Shown: in pieces, positions 1 to 6,369 of the stretch | Numbering within the stretch: position 1 is the first letter of the stretch | Layout of the letters: every line of letters starts with the position of its first letter | Origin: RGIG6353 sp045535585 | GTDB taxonomy: Bacteria; Bacillota; Clostridia; Oscillospirales; SIG627 | Direction: 5' to 3' | NCBI GenBank assembly: GCA_045535585.1 | Contig: JAZSLY010000109.1 | Location: forward strand, 1 to 12,873 | DNA: 12,873 nt | Made by a program: the position numbers and the translations under genes | Notes under the pieces: model-generated | Database searches by the model: none | The model's input: the letters and a program-made list of their open reading frames with translations, nothing else | What the model was told of the DNA's origin: nothing

Positions 1-42
1 GGCCTCCGACTTCATAAATTTGTTAAGTTTTATTTTTATATA

Positions 43-71
43 TTGATTTTGGTGTGTTTTGTTGGTATAAT
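43..71 (+). promoter_or_regulatory. Sigma-A-like promoter of the tmcAL operon
   Basis: The -35 box is TTGATT (43-48), the spacer is 17 bp, and the -10 box is a perfect TATAAT (66-71) with an extended TGG just before it (63-65). Transcription should start near base 78. This matters for the next gene: an ATG at 78 would sit on the transcript end without a ribosome site, so a later start is favoured. It probably drives all five genes up to the terminator at 4488-4521. Confidence 0.8.
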
Positions 72-83
72 AATTAAATGAAT

Positions 84-87
84 GGAG
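84..87 (+). promoter_or_regulatory. Shine-Dalgarno site that decides the tmcAL start
   Basis: GGAG at 84-87 lies 8 bases before a TTG at 96 and inside the reading frame that opens with ATG at 78. No ribosome site precedes the ATG. The TTG start therefore has the better translation signal. Confidence 0.7.
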
Positions 88-95
88 ATGAAAAA

Positions 96-1280
96 TTGGG
101 TAATATTGCCATAATTGCGGAATTCAATCCCTTGCATAAGGGACACCAATACATAATCAGTGAAGCAAAACGCCGTTTCCCTGACGATAAGCTGATAATA
201 GTAATGAGCCCCAATTTTGTGCAGAGAGGCGAGGCGGCGGTTTTTGATAAGTTTACAAGGGGAAGGTGTGCAGTTCTGTGCGGTGCGGACCTTGTCGTCA
301 GCGCCCCTCAGGTATTCAGCTTGCTTTCTGCCGAAGGCTTTGCAAGAGGCTTTGTGGAAATAGCACACGCTCTTGGTGCAGACCGTCTTGCATTCGGGGT
401 AGAAAACGATAACCTTGATGACCTTGTGTTTATTGCGAAAACCCTTTTGACAGAGGATTTTGAAAATGCTATAAAGGCGGAAATCGCCAATTCTCCCGAG
501 CTTTCCTTCCCTGCCCTTCGACAGAGGGCTCTTGAGAAATTCGTTTCAAGGGAGCTGTCCACTCTTTTGAAGGAGCCAAACAATATTCTTGCCGTAGAAT
601 ATATCAAGGCGTCTTTATCTCTCGGCTACAATATGCAATTTTTGCCAATAAAGAGGCGGGGCGCGGGACACTCGTCGGAGTCTCTTGACGGCGAGTTCGT
701 GTCGTCAAGTGCCATAAGGCGTGAAATGAAGGATAAAAAGGATTATTTGAAGTACCTGCCCATTGAGACTCTTGACACCGTAAGTGAGGCACAGGGAATT
801 GACTTTGATAAATTTGAAAATTTTGCGTTTAATGCATTGACCCTTCTCTCCGAGGAAGATATTTCAGTATACTGTAACAACAGAGAGTTAGCAAATGTAC
901 TTTACAAGGCGATTTGTGAAGCGAAGAGCTATGATGAAATGAAGGAAGCGGTCGTGCGAAAGAAATTCCCGTACACGAAGATTTCCCGCTTGATCGTAAG
1001 TATATTGCTGAAAATCAAAAGCGACGAATTTATGCACGCTTCCCCCAAATACGCATTGCTTCTCGGCGCGAGCACGGCCGGACGGCAAATTCTTGCGGAA
1101 AGAAGCGCGGATTTATTTGTTGCATCCTGCCCCTCGGATCTTTGCTCTTCTCGTGATGAAGAAACGGCGCGGCAGTTTAAATACGAAAGGCTTGCCGACC
1201 TTATATGGTGCAGATGCTTGAAGGATACGCAGAACAGCAACTATTTTATAAATAAAAGACCGTATATCAGCGAGGTTTAA
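96..1280 (+). CDS. tmcAL: tRNA(Met) cytidine acetate ligase (TmcAL/YlbM family)
   Basis: This enzyme family uses ATP and acetate to make N4-acetylcytidine at wobble position 34 of elongator tRNA-Met in Firmicutes, in the cytoplasm. From the TTG start the product is 394 residues, close to the family's usual length of about 400. The nucleotidyltransferase motif is seen at residues 7-17 (IAEFNPLHKGH, with H14 and H17 as the HxGH pair). The family block MSPNFVQRGE follows at 37-46, then FGVEND, and a middle IKRRGAGH...SSSAIRREM segment typical of the family. The frame is also open from ATG 78 (400 residues), but that codon coincides with the predicted transcript start. TTG 96 has GGAG 8 bases upstream and puts the protein start right at the first beta strand, as in homologues. 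It is the first gene of the operon; the next gene starts one base after its stop. Function is assigned by motif match; confidence in the family is high. Confidence 0.92.
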   Translation: MGNIAIIAEFNPLHKGHQYIISEAKRRFPDDKLIIVMSPNFVQRGEAAVFDKFTRGRCAVLCGADLVVSAPQVFSLLSAEGFARGFVEIAHALGADRLAFGVENDNLDDLVFIAKTLLTEDFENAIKAEIANSPELSFPALRQRALEKFVSRELSTLLKEPNNILAVEYIKASLSLGYNMQFLPIKRRGAGHSSESLDGEFVSSSAIRREMKDKKDYLKYLPIETLDTVSEAQGIDFDKFENFAFNALTLLSEEDISVYCNNRELANVLYKAICEAKSYDEMKEAVVRKKFPYTKISRLIVSILLKIKSDEFMHASPKYALLLGASTAGRQILAERSADLFVASCPSDLCSSRDEETARQFKYERLADLIWCRCLKDTQNSNYFINKRPYISEV

Positions 1281-1281
1281 A

Positions 1282-2484
1282 ATGAAAAAAAGTATTTTGT
1301 TTATCGGAATTACAATGAACTGCGCAGGCAGTGAAAAGTCGTTTTTGTCATTTATAAATACCCTTGACCTCAATCAGTTTGACGTGGATTTGATTCTTGC
1401 CAAAAAAGAGGGACTCTTTCTGTCGCAAATTCCCGATGGAGTCAACGTAATTGAGATGGAGAAATTCGGTGAGGTCTTTAAGCTGAGCTCGAAGAACGCC
1501 TTTTCTCTTATATGGAATACCTACATAAAGAAAAATCCTTTGTACGCCCTTGACATTTTCCCGTATTTTGTTTCTCTCGTTCTCAATAAAAAGAAGAGAG
1601 CAAGAATAGCAACGAAAATGTGGCTTCACTTAATGAAGAAGATGCCTGCCGTAAAGAAGCATTACGACATAGCGGTGGCGTACTGGGGCGACAGAACGAT
1701 GTTCTATATGATTGACAAGGTAGATGCAGATAAAAAAATTACCTGGCTTCACTTTGATTACTCTTTCCCCAAGCGCGATAACGATATTTATCTCCCCTAT
1801 TTTGAAAAGTGTGACGCTATCGTCAACGTATCGAAGGCGGTGGACGACGCCTTGAAAAGAGAGCTTCCCGAGCTTTGCGAAAAATGCGTTGTTATTGAAA
1901 ATATAAACAACCCGAAGCTTATTGAGAAAATGGCAAGCGAGGGCGTGACCTATCAGGACGGATATGAGGGCACGAGAATTTTGACGATAGGACGAATTTC
2001 CGACCAAAAGGGATACGACCTTGCTATTCCTGCCTTCAAAAAGATTATTGACGAGGGGTATGAAGCCCGTTGGTACGTAGTTGGTGACGCAAGCGACGAG
2101 TACGGCGCATATATTAAGTCACTCGCTAAGGAAAACGGACTTGACGACAGATTTATTTTCCTTGGCACTACCTCTAACCCGTATACCTACTTGCGTGATT
2201 GCACAATTTACGCTCAACCCTCCCGTTACGAAGGCAAGCCCATTGCCGTTGAGGAAGCAAAGATACTTAAAAAGCCGATTTTGTGTGCTAATTATTTGTC
2301 TGCATCCGAACAGCTTGAGGGTGGTAAAATCGGAATAATCGTGGATATCTCTATTGACGGAATATATAAAGGACTTAAAGAGATGCTTGACTCTCCCGAT
2401 CTCTTGCAAAGCTTTACGAAAGAGCTTTCCGAGAGGGATTTTTCAAACCAGAACGAAATCAATAAATTTTACGAAAGAATATAG
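1282..2484 (+). CDS. GT4-type (group 1) glycosyltransferase
   Basis: A 400-residue GT-B fold glycosyltransferase, expected to transfer a sugar from a nucleotide-sugar donor in the cytoplasm or at the inner membrane face. The N-terminal acceptor domain begins with MKKSILFIGITMNCAGSEKS, matching the glycine-rich loop of the family. The C-terminal donor domain carries the strand-turn GRISDQKG (237-244) and an EX7E-type motif (E317 to E325, in the segment YEGKPIAVEEA) that contacts the nucleotide-sugar in family members. ATG at 1282 has GAGG at 1272-1275 as its ribosome site, and the gene follows the tmcAL stop with a one-base gap, so the two are co-transcribed. There is no signal peptide or clear membrane segment. 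Acceptor and donor cannot be read from the sequence, and no other polysaccharide genes are nearby, so a role in glycolipid or cell-surface glycan synthesis is only a guess. Confidence 0.88.
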   Translation: MKKSILFIGITMNCAGSEKSFLSFINTLDLNQFDVDLILAKKEGLFLSQIPDGVNVIEMEKFGEVFKLSSKNAFSLIWNTYIKKNPLYALDIFPYFVSLVLNKKKRARIATKMWLHLMKKMPAVKKHYDIAVAYWGDRTMFYMIDKVDADKKITWLHFDYSFPKRDNDIYLPYFEKCDAIVNVSKAVDDALKRELPELCEKCVVIENINNPKLIEKMASEGVTYQDGYEGTRILTIGRISDQKGYDLAIPAFKKIIDEGYEARWYVVGDASDEYGAYIKSLAKENGLDDRFIFLGTTSNPYTYLRDCTIYAQPSRYEGKPIAVEEAKILKKPILCANYLSASEQLEGGKIGIIVDISIDGIYKGLKEMLDSPDLLQSFTKELSERDFSNQNEINKFYERI

Positions 2485-2494
2485 GAAAAAGTAA

Positions 2495-3379
2495 TTGTTT
2501 GGATATATTAAGCCTGACCGTGACAACCTTTTAGTCAAAGAGCTGACGCTTTATAAATCGGTTTATTGCGGACTTTGCTCCGTTTTAAAAAAAGAAGTGT
2601 CTTTTCTTTTACCCCTTACATTGAGCTATGATTTCGTGTTTCTGTCAATGGTGCGAGGTGCACTTACGAAGGACGGCATTTCCGTATGCAAAGGAAGATG
2701 CAAGTATAATCCTTTGAAAAAATGTACCTTTGCAATTTCATCTTCCTCCACGTCTTATACCGCTAAAACTGCCTTGATACTGACCTATTTGAAAATAGAG
2801 GACGATTTGAAGGACGGTGACGTGAACGTATTTAAAAGGCTATTCTATAGCCTTTTGCATCTTCATTTGAAGGGGAAAATAAAGAAGCTTATTAGGGACG
2901 AAAAGGAATACGAAAACCTGTACCTGTGTGTGAAAGAAAAGCTGTCGGTGCTGTCGGCGCTTGAGAGAGAACTGTCGGCGGATATTGACAAGCTTTGCGC
3001 CACCTTCGGCGATATAATGTCGCGTGTCTTATCCTTTTCTCTTGAGGGCAGCGAAAAAGCGATTGCAGAGAGCATCGGCTTTTCGGTAGGTGCATATATT
3101 TACCTCATAGACGCTATTGACGACTATGAAAAGGACGCAAAACACGGAGCGTACAATCCTTTGTTGATTAAATACGGCTCGGTTGAAAACGTTAAAAAAG
3201 AGGTAAATTCTCTTGATATTACTCTGTCACTTTATGCAAAGAACGCATCGCTTGCGGTGGCGCTTTTGGATAGCGGTGATTTCACGACTATTATAAACAA
3301 TATTCTTGAAATGGGACTTGGCAGAGAGGCGTATAAAATTTTAACTAAGAACGGAGAACGAAATGACAGATCCATATAA
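2495..3379 (+). CDS. DUF5685 family protein
   Basis: A 294-residue, mostly helical protein of unknown function. The opening MFGYIKPDRDNLLVKE and YKSVYCGLC (20-28) are the hallmark of the DUF5685 family. Cysteines C25, C28, C65, C69 and C77 could form a metal site. Two acidic motifs stand out: EDDLKD (102-107, a DDxxD arrangement) and DAIDDYEKDAKHG (206-218). The second, followed by YNPL, resembles the second aspartate-rich motif of squalene/phytoene-synthase-type enzymes; this is my inference, not an established function. The start is TTG at 2495 with AGGA at 2483-2486; family members begin with the same MFGY, which supports it. The gene lies 10 bases after the glycosyltransferase stop and overlaps the J-domain gene by 17 bases, so translation of the two is probably coupled. 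Confidence 0.85.
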   Translation: MFGYIKPDRDNLLVKELTLYKSVYCGLCSVLKKEVSFLLPLTLSYDFVFLSMVRGALTKDGISVCKGRCKYNPLKKCTFAISSSSTSYTAKTALILTYLKIEDDLKDGDVNVFKRLFYSLLHLHLKGKIKKLIRDEKEYENLYLCVKEKLSVLSALERELSADIDKLCATFGDIMSRVLSFSLEGSEKAIAESIGFSVGAYIYLIDAIDDYEKDAKHGAYNPLLIKYGSVENVKKEVNSLDITLSLYAKNASLAVALLDSGDFTTIINNILEMGLGREAYKILTKNGERNDRSI

Positions 3380-3965
3380 GATTTTGGGCGTTAACCCAAA
3401 CGCTACCGACGATGAAATCAAGGCGGCATACAGACAGCTTGCGAAAAAGTATCATCCCGATAATTACGTCAACAATCCTTTGAAGGATCTGGCAGACGAA
3501 AAGATGAAGGAAATCAACGAGGCGTACGACCTTATAATAAACCAAAGGAGAAACGGCTCGTCTTATTCGTCAAGCGGCTCATATAATAATACCTCCTCCA
3601 CGTCCTTTTCAAAGGTCAGGCAGATGATTTTCAACGGTAATTATATAGAAGCCGAAAATATTCTCGACACCACTCCCCTTCAATCGAGAAACGCCGAGTG
3701 GAACTATTTGAAGGGCTGTATTGCACAGAAGAAGCAGTATTATACGCAGGCGGTTTCCTATCTCCAGCGTGCCTGCAGTATGGACCCAAATAACGCAGAA
3801 TACAGAGATGCATACAACAGTCTTGTAAACGCGCAAAGACAGTACGGTGGATTTAATACCACGAGAACCGGTGACGATTGCTCGGCGTGTGATCTGTGTT
3901 CAAGCCTTATTTGTGCGGATTGCTGTTGTGAATGTATGGGCGGAGATTTGATCAGGTGTTGCTGA
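3363..3965 (+). CDS. J-domain protein with TPR-like middle and Cys-rich tail
   Basis: A 200-residue protein, too short and differently built to be DnaJ itself. Residues 1-60 are a J domain with the diagnostic HPD at 31-33 (KKYHPDN), which stimulates the ATPase of an Hsp70 partner such as DnaK. A Ser/Asn-rich linker follows (about 64-82). Residues about 85-160 form TPR-like helix pairs (FNGNYIEAENIL; YTQAVSYLQRACSMDPNN). The tail, residues 173-200, holds ten cysteines in 28 positions, including a CCC run and a terminal CC, which suggests metal binding or a thiol-based anchor. It lacks the DnaJ Gly/Phe region and canonical zinc-finger repeats. ATG at 3363 has GGAG at 3353-3356 and overlaps the end of the DUF5685 gene; the next gene starts one base after its stop. 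Client and partner are unknown. Confidence 0.88.
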   Translation: MTDPYKILGVNPNATDDEIKAAYRQLAKKYHPDNYVNNPLKDLADEKMKEINEAYDLIINQRRNGSSYSSSGSYNNTSSTSFSKVRQMIFNGNYIEAENILDTTPLQSRNAEWNYLKGCIAQKKQYYTQAVSYLQRACSMDPNNAEYRDAYNSLVNAQRQYGGFNTTRTGDDCSACDLCSSLICADCCCECMGGDLIRCC

Positions 3966-3966
3966 A

Positions 3967-4491
3967 ATGAAAACGAAGAGAAAAGCCACCGCCGTTGCTT
4001 TTTGCGGTATGGCAACGGCGGTGATTGTTGTTTTGATGTTTATAGCAGGAGTAATTGACGTTCTTGACTATACCGTTTCGGCTGTTTGCTCTCTTATAAT
4101 AACCTTTATGATTATTGAATTCGGCAACGCCGAGGCCGTCAGCGTATATTTTGCATCGAGTATACTGGCGCTAATAGTCATTCCGTCGAAAATATCCGCT
4201 CTACTGTACGTTGCCTTTTGCGGATGGTATCCCTTTGCAAAGAAGCTGATAGAGCGCCTGCCGCGGAAGATATCTTTTGTTGTAAAGCTTCTCGTGTTCA
4301 ACTCTGTTCTTGGAATAATCTTTTTCGTTGCCAAAAAGCTCTTCTTATTGGAAAATATATCTACGGTATATTTTTTAGCGCTTTTCTTTCTCTCAAACTT
4401 TACCTTCGTAATATACGACAAACTTATAACAAAGCTTATATGGCTATACGTAAACAAGTATCGTAGTAAGTTAAAATTTTTGCATAAATAA
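3967..4491 (+). CDS. Small polytopic membrane protein of unknown function
   Basis: A 174-residue integral membrane protein. After a basic start (MKTKRK) there are about five or six hydrophobic segments, roughly at 8-30, 36-52, 58-72, 75-90, 104-124 and 132-152, with basic loops (KKLIERLPRK; KYRSKLK) probably on the cytoplasmic side. The size and layout recall substrate-binding S components of ECF transporters, but I see no motif that proves it and no ECF module genes nearby. The ATG is one base after the J-domain gene stop, and this is the last gene before the operon terminator. Its position suggests it works with the J-domain and DUF5685 proteins, perhaps as their membrane partner; this is inference. 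The first codons contain a strong inverted repeat (3987-4023). Confidence 0.75.
   Translation: MKTKRKATAVAFCGMATAVIVVLMFIAGVIDVLDYTVSAVCSLIITFMIIEFGNAEAVSVYFASSILALIVIPSKISALLYVAFCGWYPFAKKLIERLPRKISFVVKLLVFNSVLGIIFFVAKKLFLLENISTVYFLALFFLSNFTFVIYDKLITKLIWLYVNKYRSKLKFLHK
3987..4023 (+). repeat. GC-rich inverted repeat inside the membrane-protein start
   Basis: CACCGCCGTTGC (3987-3998) and GCAACGGCGGTG (4012-4023) are perfect 12-base complements separated by 13 bases. It lies over codons 7-19 of the membrane-protein gene. In RNA it would form a stable hairpin about 20 bases after the start codon. No T-run follows, so it is not a simple terminator. Confidence 0.7.
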
Positions 4492-4521
4492 AAGCCGATA
4501 GAATTTTCTATCGGCTTTTAT
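4488..4521. terminator. Bidirectional rho-independent terminator
   Basis: ATAAAAGCCGATAGAA (4488-4503) pairs perfectly with 4506-4521. The stem has a GC core and A/T tracts on both sides, so it can stop transcripts from both directions. It sits between the converging membrane-protein gene (its stop codon overlaps the left arm) and pfkA, and closes both transcription units. Confidence 0.9.
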
Positions 4522-4522
4522 G

Positions 4523-5587
4523 TTACTGTGAAATTATATCGTTAATTCTGTAAATCTCGTTGAAATCGCGTCTCTTCTTTTCTGCCATCTGTATCATAAG
4601 CTTCTTGTCTTCGGGAGAAATTGCGGCAATCTCCTCGTCGGACATTTTGCCCTTGTAGAATTTGTCGAAGTCAAGAGCGAAATTGATATCCATATACTCG
4701 ATATCACCGCCCTGCTGGCATATAACTACGTTGGATTTACCCTCAAAGAGAAGCTCCACGGCCTTATTTGCCATAAGTGCCGCAGTCATACGGTCTTTAT
4801 GAGTGGGAGAGCCACCTCTTTGTACGTGTGAAAGACGGGCGTATCTTGTTTCTATATTAGTTCTTTCCTGAACGTGCTTTGTAAGAGTTTCGGTAAAGTT
4901 GGGACCCATATTTTCGGAAACGACGATTATGAAATTGCGCTTCATATTGAATTTGGAGTCAAGCATTTTCGCAATGATTGCATCCTCGTCGAAGGGAATT
5001 TCCTTGGTAACGATAGCGGTAGCACCAACTGCGATGCCTGCGTGCAGGGCAAGATATCCCGAGCCGTTACCCATAACCTCAACGATATCGCAACGGGCGT
5101 GGGACTCGCAGGTGTCACGAAGTCTGTCAACCATTTGCACTATCGTATTAAGGGCGGTGTCAAAGCCTATGGTATATTCGGTGCTTGAAATATCGTTGTC
5201 AATTGTAGTGGGAATACCAATACAAGGGATACCTTTCTTGGTAAGGTCGCGTGCACCGCGGAAGGTACCGTCACCACCGAGAGTGATAATTCCGTCTATG
5301 TCGTTAGCACGGCAGGTATTAACCGCCTTCTGCAATCCCTCTTCGGTTGCAAACTCCTTGCATCTGTCGGAATAAAGCGCTGTACCGCCGATATTTATAA
5401 TGTTGGAAACGTCACGGTTTGAAAGGAGCTTCATATCGTTGTCAATCAAGCCCTTATAACCCATTCTTATACCCATTGCCTGAGAGCCTTTGGAAAGGAT
5501 AGTTCTTGTAAGTGCTCTGAAGCAAGGGTTCATTCCCGGGGCGTCGCCTCCGGAAGTCAATATTCCTATTCGTCTAAATTTTTCCAT
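4523..5587 (-). CDS. pfkA: 6-phosphofructokinase
   Basis: Cytoplasmic glycolytic enzyme that phosphorylates fructose 6-phosphate to fructose 1,6-bisphosphate. It has 354 residues, slightly longer than the roughly 320 of the E. coli enzyme because of a C-terminal extension. Recognisable elements are TSGGDAPGMN (11-20), GGDGT (104-108), PTTIDND (126-132, with base D130), R75, R165, and HVQRGGSPT near residue 257. Glycine at 107 (E. coli G104) points to ATP rather than pyrophosphate as donor, since pyrophosphate enzymes carry Asp there. Two positions are odd: T127 replaces the Gly (ATP type) or Lys (PPi type) that normally precedes TIDND, and N174 replaces the Arg of the MGR motif (E. coli R171). 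ATG at 5587 has GGAGG 5 bases upstream. It is a single-gene unit with its own promoter and terminator. The family is certain; donor preference is inferred. Confidence 0.95.
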   Translation of the reverse strand: MEKFRRIGILTSGGDAPGMNPCFRALTRTILSKGSQAMGIRMGYKGLIDNDMKLLSNRDVSNIINIGGTALYSDRCKEFATEEGLQKAVNTCRANDIDGIITLGGDGTFRGARDLTKKGIPCIGIPTTIDNDISSTEYTIGFDTALNTIVQMVDRLRDTCESHARCDIVEVMGNGSGYLALHAGIAVGATAIVTKEIPFDEDAIIAKMLDSKFNMKRNFIIVVSENMGPNFTETLTKHVQERTNIETRYARLSHVQRGGSPTHKDRMTAALMANKAVELLFEGKSNVVICQQGGDIEYMDINFALDFDKFYKGKMSDEEIAAISPEDKKLMIQMAEKKRRDFNEIYRINDIISQ

Positions 5588-5616
5588 TGTGTCCTCCGCT
5601 AATAATCATTTACTAT

Positions 5617-5645
5617 ATAATAAACCTTTTTACAAAATAAGTCAA
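5617..5645 (-). promoter_or_regulatory. Sigma-A-like promoter of pfkA
   Basis: On the minus strand TTGACT (5645-5640) and TATTAT (5622-5617) are separated by 17 bp, giving a short leader of about 25 bases before the pfkA ATG. No operator is obvious. Confidence 0.65.
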
Positions 5646-5662
5646 GGTTAAAGAGAAAAAAA

Positions 5663-5691
5663 TTGACACGAAATTATTAGCGTGATATAAT
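5663..5691 (+). promoter_or_regulatory. Near-consensus promoter of the MBL-fold gene
   Basis: Perfect TTGACA (5663-5668), 17-bp spacer, extended TGA (5683-5685) and perfect TATAAT (5686-5691). It should be a strong constitutive promoter. Transcription would start near 5698, after an in-frame GTG at 5695, so that codon cannot be the start. Confidence 0.85.
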
Positions 5692-5702
5692 AAAGTGAAT
5701 AC

Positions 5703-5707
5703 GGAGG
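5703..5707 (+). promoter_or_regulatory. Ribosome site that decides the MBL-fold start
   Basis: GGAGG at 5703-5707 stands 5 bases before ATG 5713. It lies downstream of the in-frame GTG at 5695, which has no ribosome site and precedes the predicted transcript start. Confidence 0.8.
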
Positions 5708-5712
5708 TGCTT

Positions 5713-6330
5713 ATGAAATATATTAAGCTTGAGCTTGGGCCATTAGGGACGAATTGCTATATAGTGTTTAACAGAATGGGCGGTGAAGCCTATATTATTG
5801 ACCCTGCGTCAAATTCTAAAACGATTGAAAGGGTTATTACGGAAAATAGCCTTACTCCCAAAGGCGTTCTTCTGACACACGGGCACTTTGACCATATCGG
5901 CGCTTCTGACGATTTGAGAAAGCTATATAGTATTCCGCTCTATATCCACGAGGACGATGCAGTGATGCTTGAAAACGCAAGTCTTAACTGTTCCGCGTCT
6001 TTTATGGGTGAAGCCGTCTGCCTTGACGCGCCCGACGTTATGCTGAAGGACGGTGACGCTTTAACCTTGGACGGAGAGGCACTTGAGGTAGTTCACACGC
6101 CCGGTCACTCAAAAGGGTCGGTGTCCTTCGTGTGCGATAATTGCATATTTTCGGGAGATACGGTTTTCAAAGGCTCATACGGCAGATTTGACCTGCCCGG
6201 CGGAGATTTTAATGAATTAAAAAATTCAATAAAAAATCTACTGTCACTGGACAAAAATCTTGTTATCTGTCCGGGACACGGCGACGAGACGAGTGTAGAA
6301 AACGAAGCGGAACATTATAATTTTATTTAA
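5713..6330 (+). CDS. MBL-fold metallohydrolase (glyoxalase II-like)
   Basis: A 205-residue cytoplasmic metallo-beta-lactamase-fold hydrolase of the compact glyoxalase II-like (YcbL/YqgX) type. The metal site is complete: H56-x-H58-x-D60-H61 (THGHFDHIG), H132 (HTPGHS), the bridging D149 (SGDTVF) and H189 (CPGHGDE). The N-terminal LGPLGTNCYIV segment is typical of this subgroup, which hydrolyses thioesters such as S-lactoylglutathione analogues in some members. It lacks the C-terminal substrate-binding domain of full glyoxalase II, and Firmicutes often have no glutathione, so the true substrate is unknown. The ATG at 5713 is chosen over GTG 5695 because of GGAGG at 5703-5707 and the promoter position. 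It is a single-gene unit with its own promoter and terminator. Confidence 0.9.
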   Translation: MKYIKLELGPLGTNCYIVFNRMGGEAYIIDPASNSKTIERVITENSLTPKGVLLTHGHFDHIGASDDLRKLYSIPLYIHEDDAVMLENASLNCSASFMGEAVCLDAPDVMLKDGDALTLDGEALEVVHTPGHSKGSVSFVCDNCIFSGDTVFKGSYGRFDLPGGDFNELKNSIKNLLSLDKNLVICPGHGDETSVENEAEHYNFI

Positions 6331-6334
6331 AAAG

Positions 6335-6365
6335 AAAACGACTTGTTTTGCAAGTCGTTTTTCTT
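6335..6365. terminator. Bidirectional rho-independent terminator
   Basis: AAAACGACTTG (6335-6345) pairs with CAAGTCGTTTT (6351-6361) around a 5-base loop. T-rich tracts lie on both outer sides (TTTTTCTT on plus, TTTTCTTT on minus). It closes the converging MBL-fold and cyclodeaminase-like genes. Confidence 0.88.
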
Positions 6366-6369
6366 CGTT

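Noticed and set aside
1..42. Gene fragment at the left edge
   Set aside because: A plus frame ends at TAA 15-17 and a minus ATG sits at 15-13, but neither has enough sequence or a ribosome site to support a call.
78..80. ATG as the tmcAL start
   Set aside because: No Shine-Dalgarno before it, and it coincides with the predicted transcription start; TTG 96 fits better.
4899..5375. Open frame of 158 codons antisense to pfkA
   Set aside because: The opposite strand encodes an unmistakable phosphofructokinase; this frame has no ribosome site or domain.
5695..5697. GTG as the MBL-fold start
   Set aside because: It lies only 4 bases after the -10 box, upstream of the expected transcript start; ATG 5713 has GGAGG.
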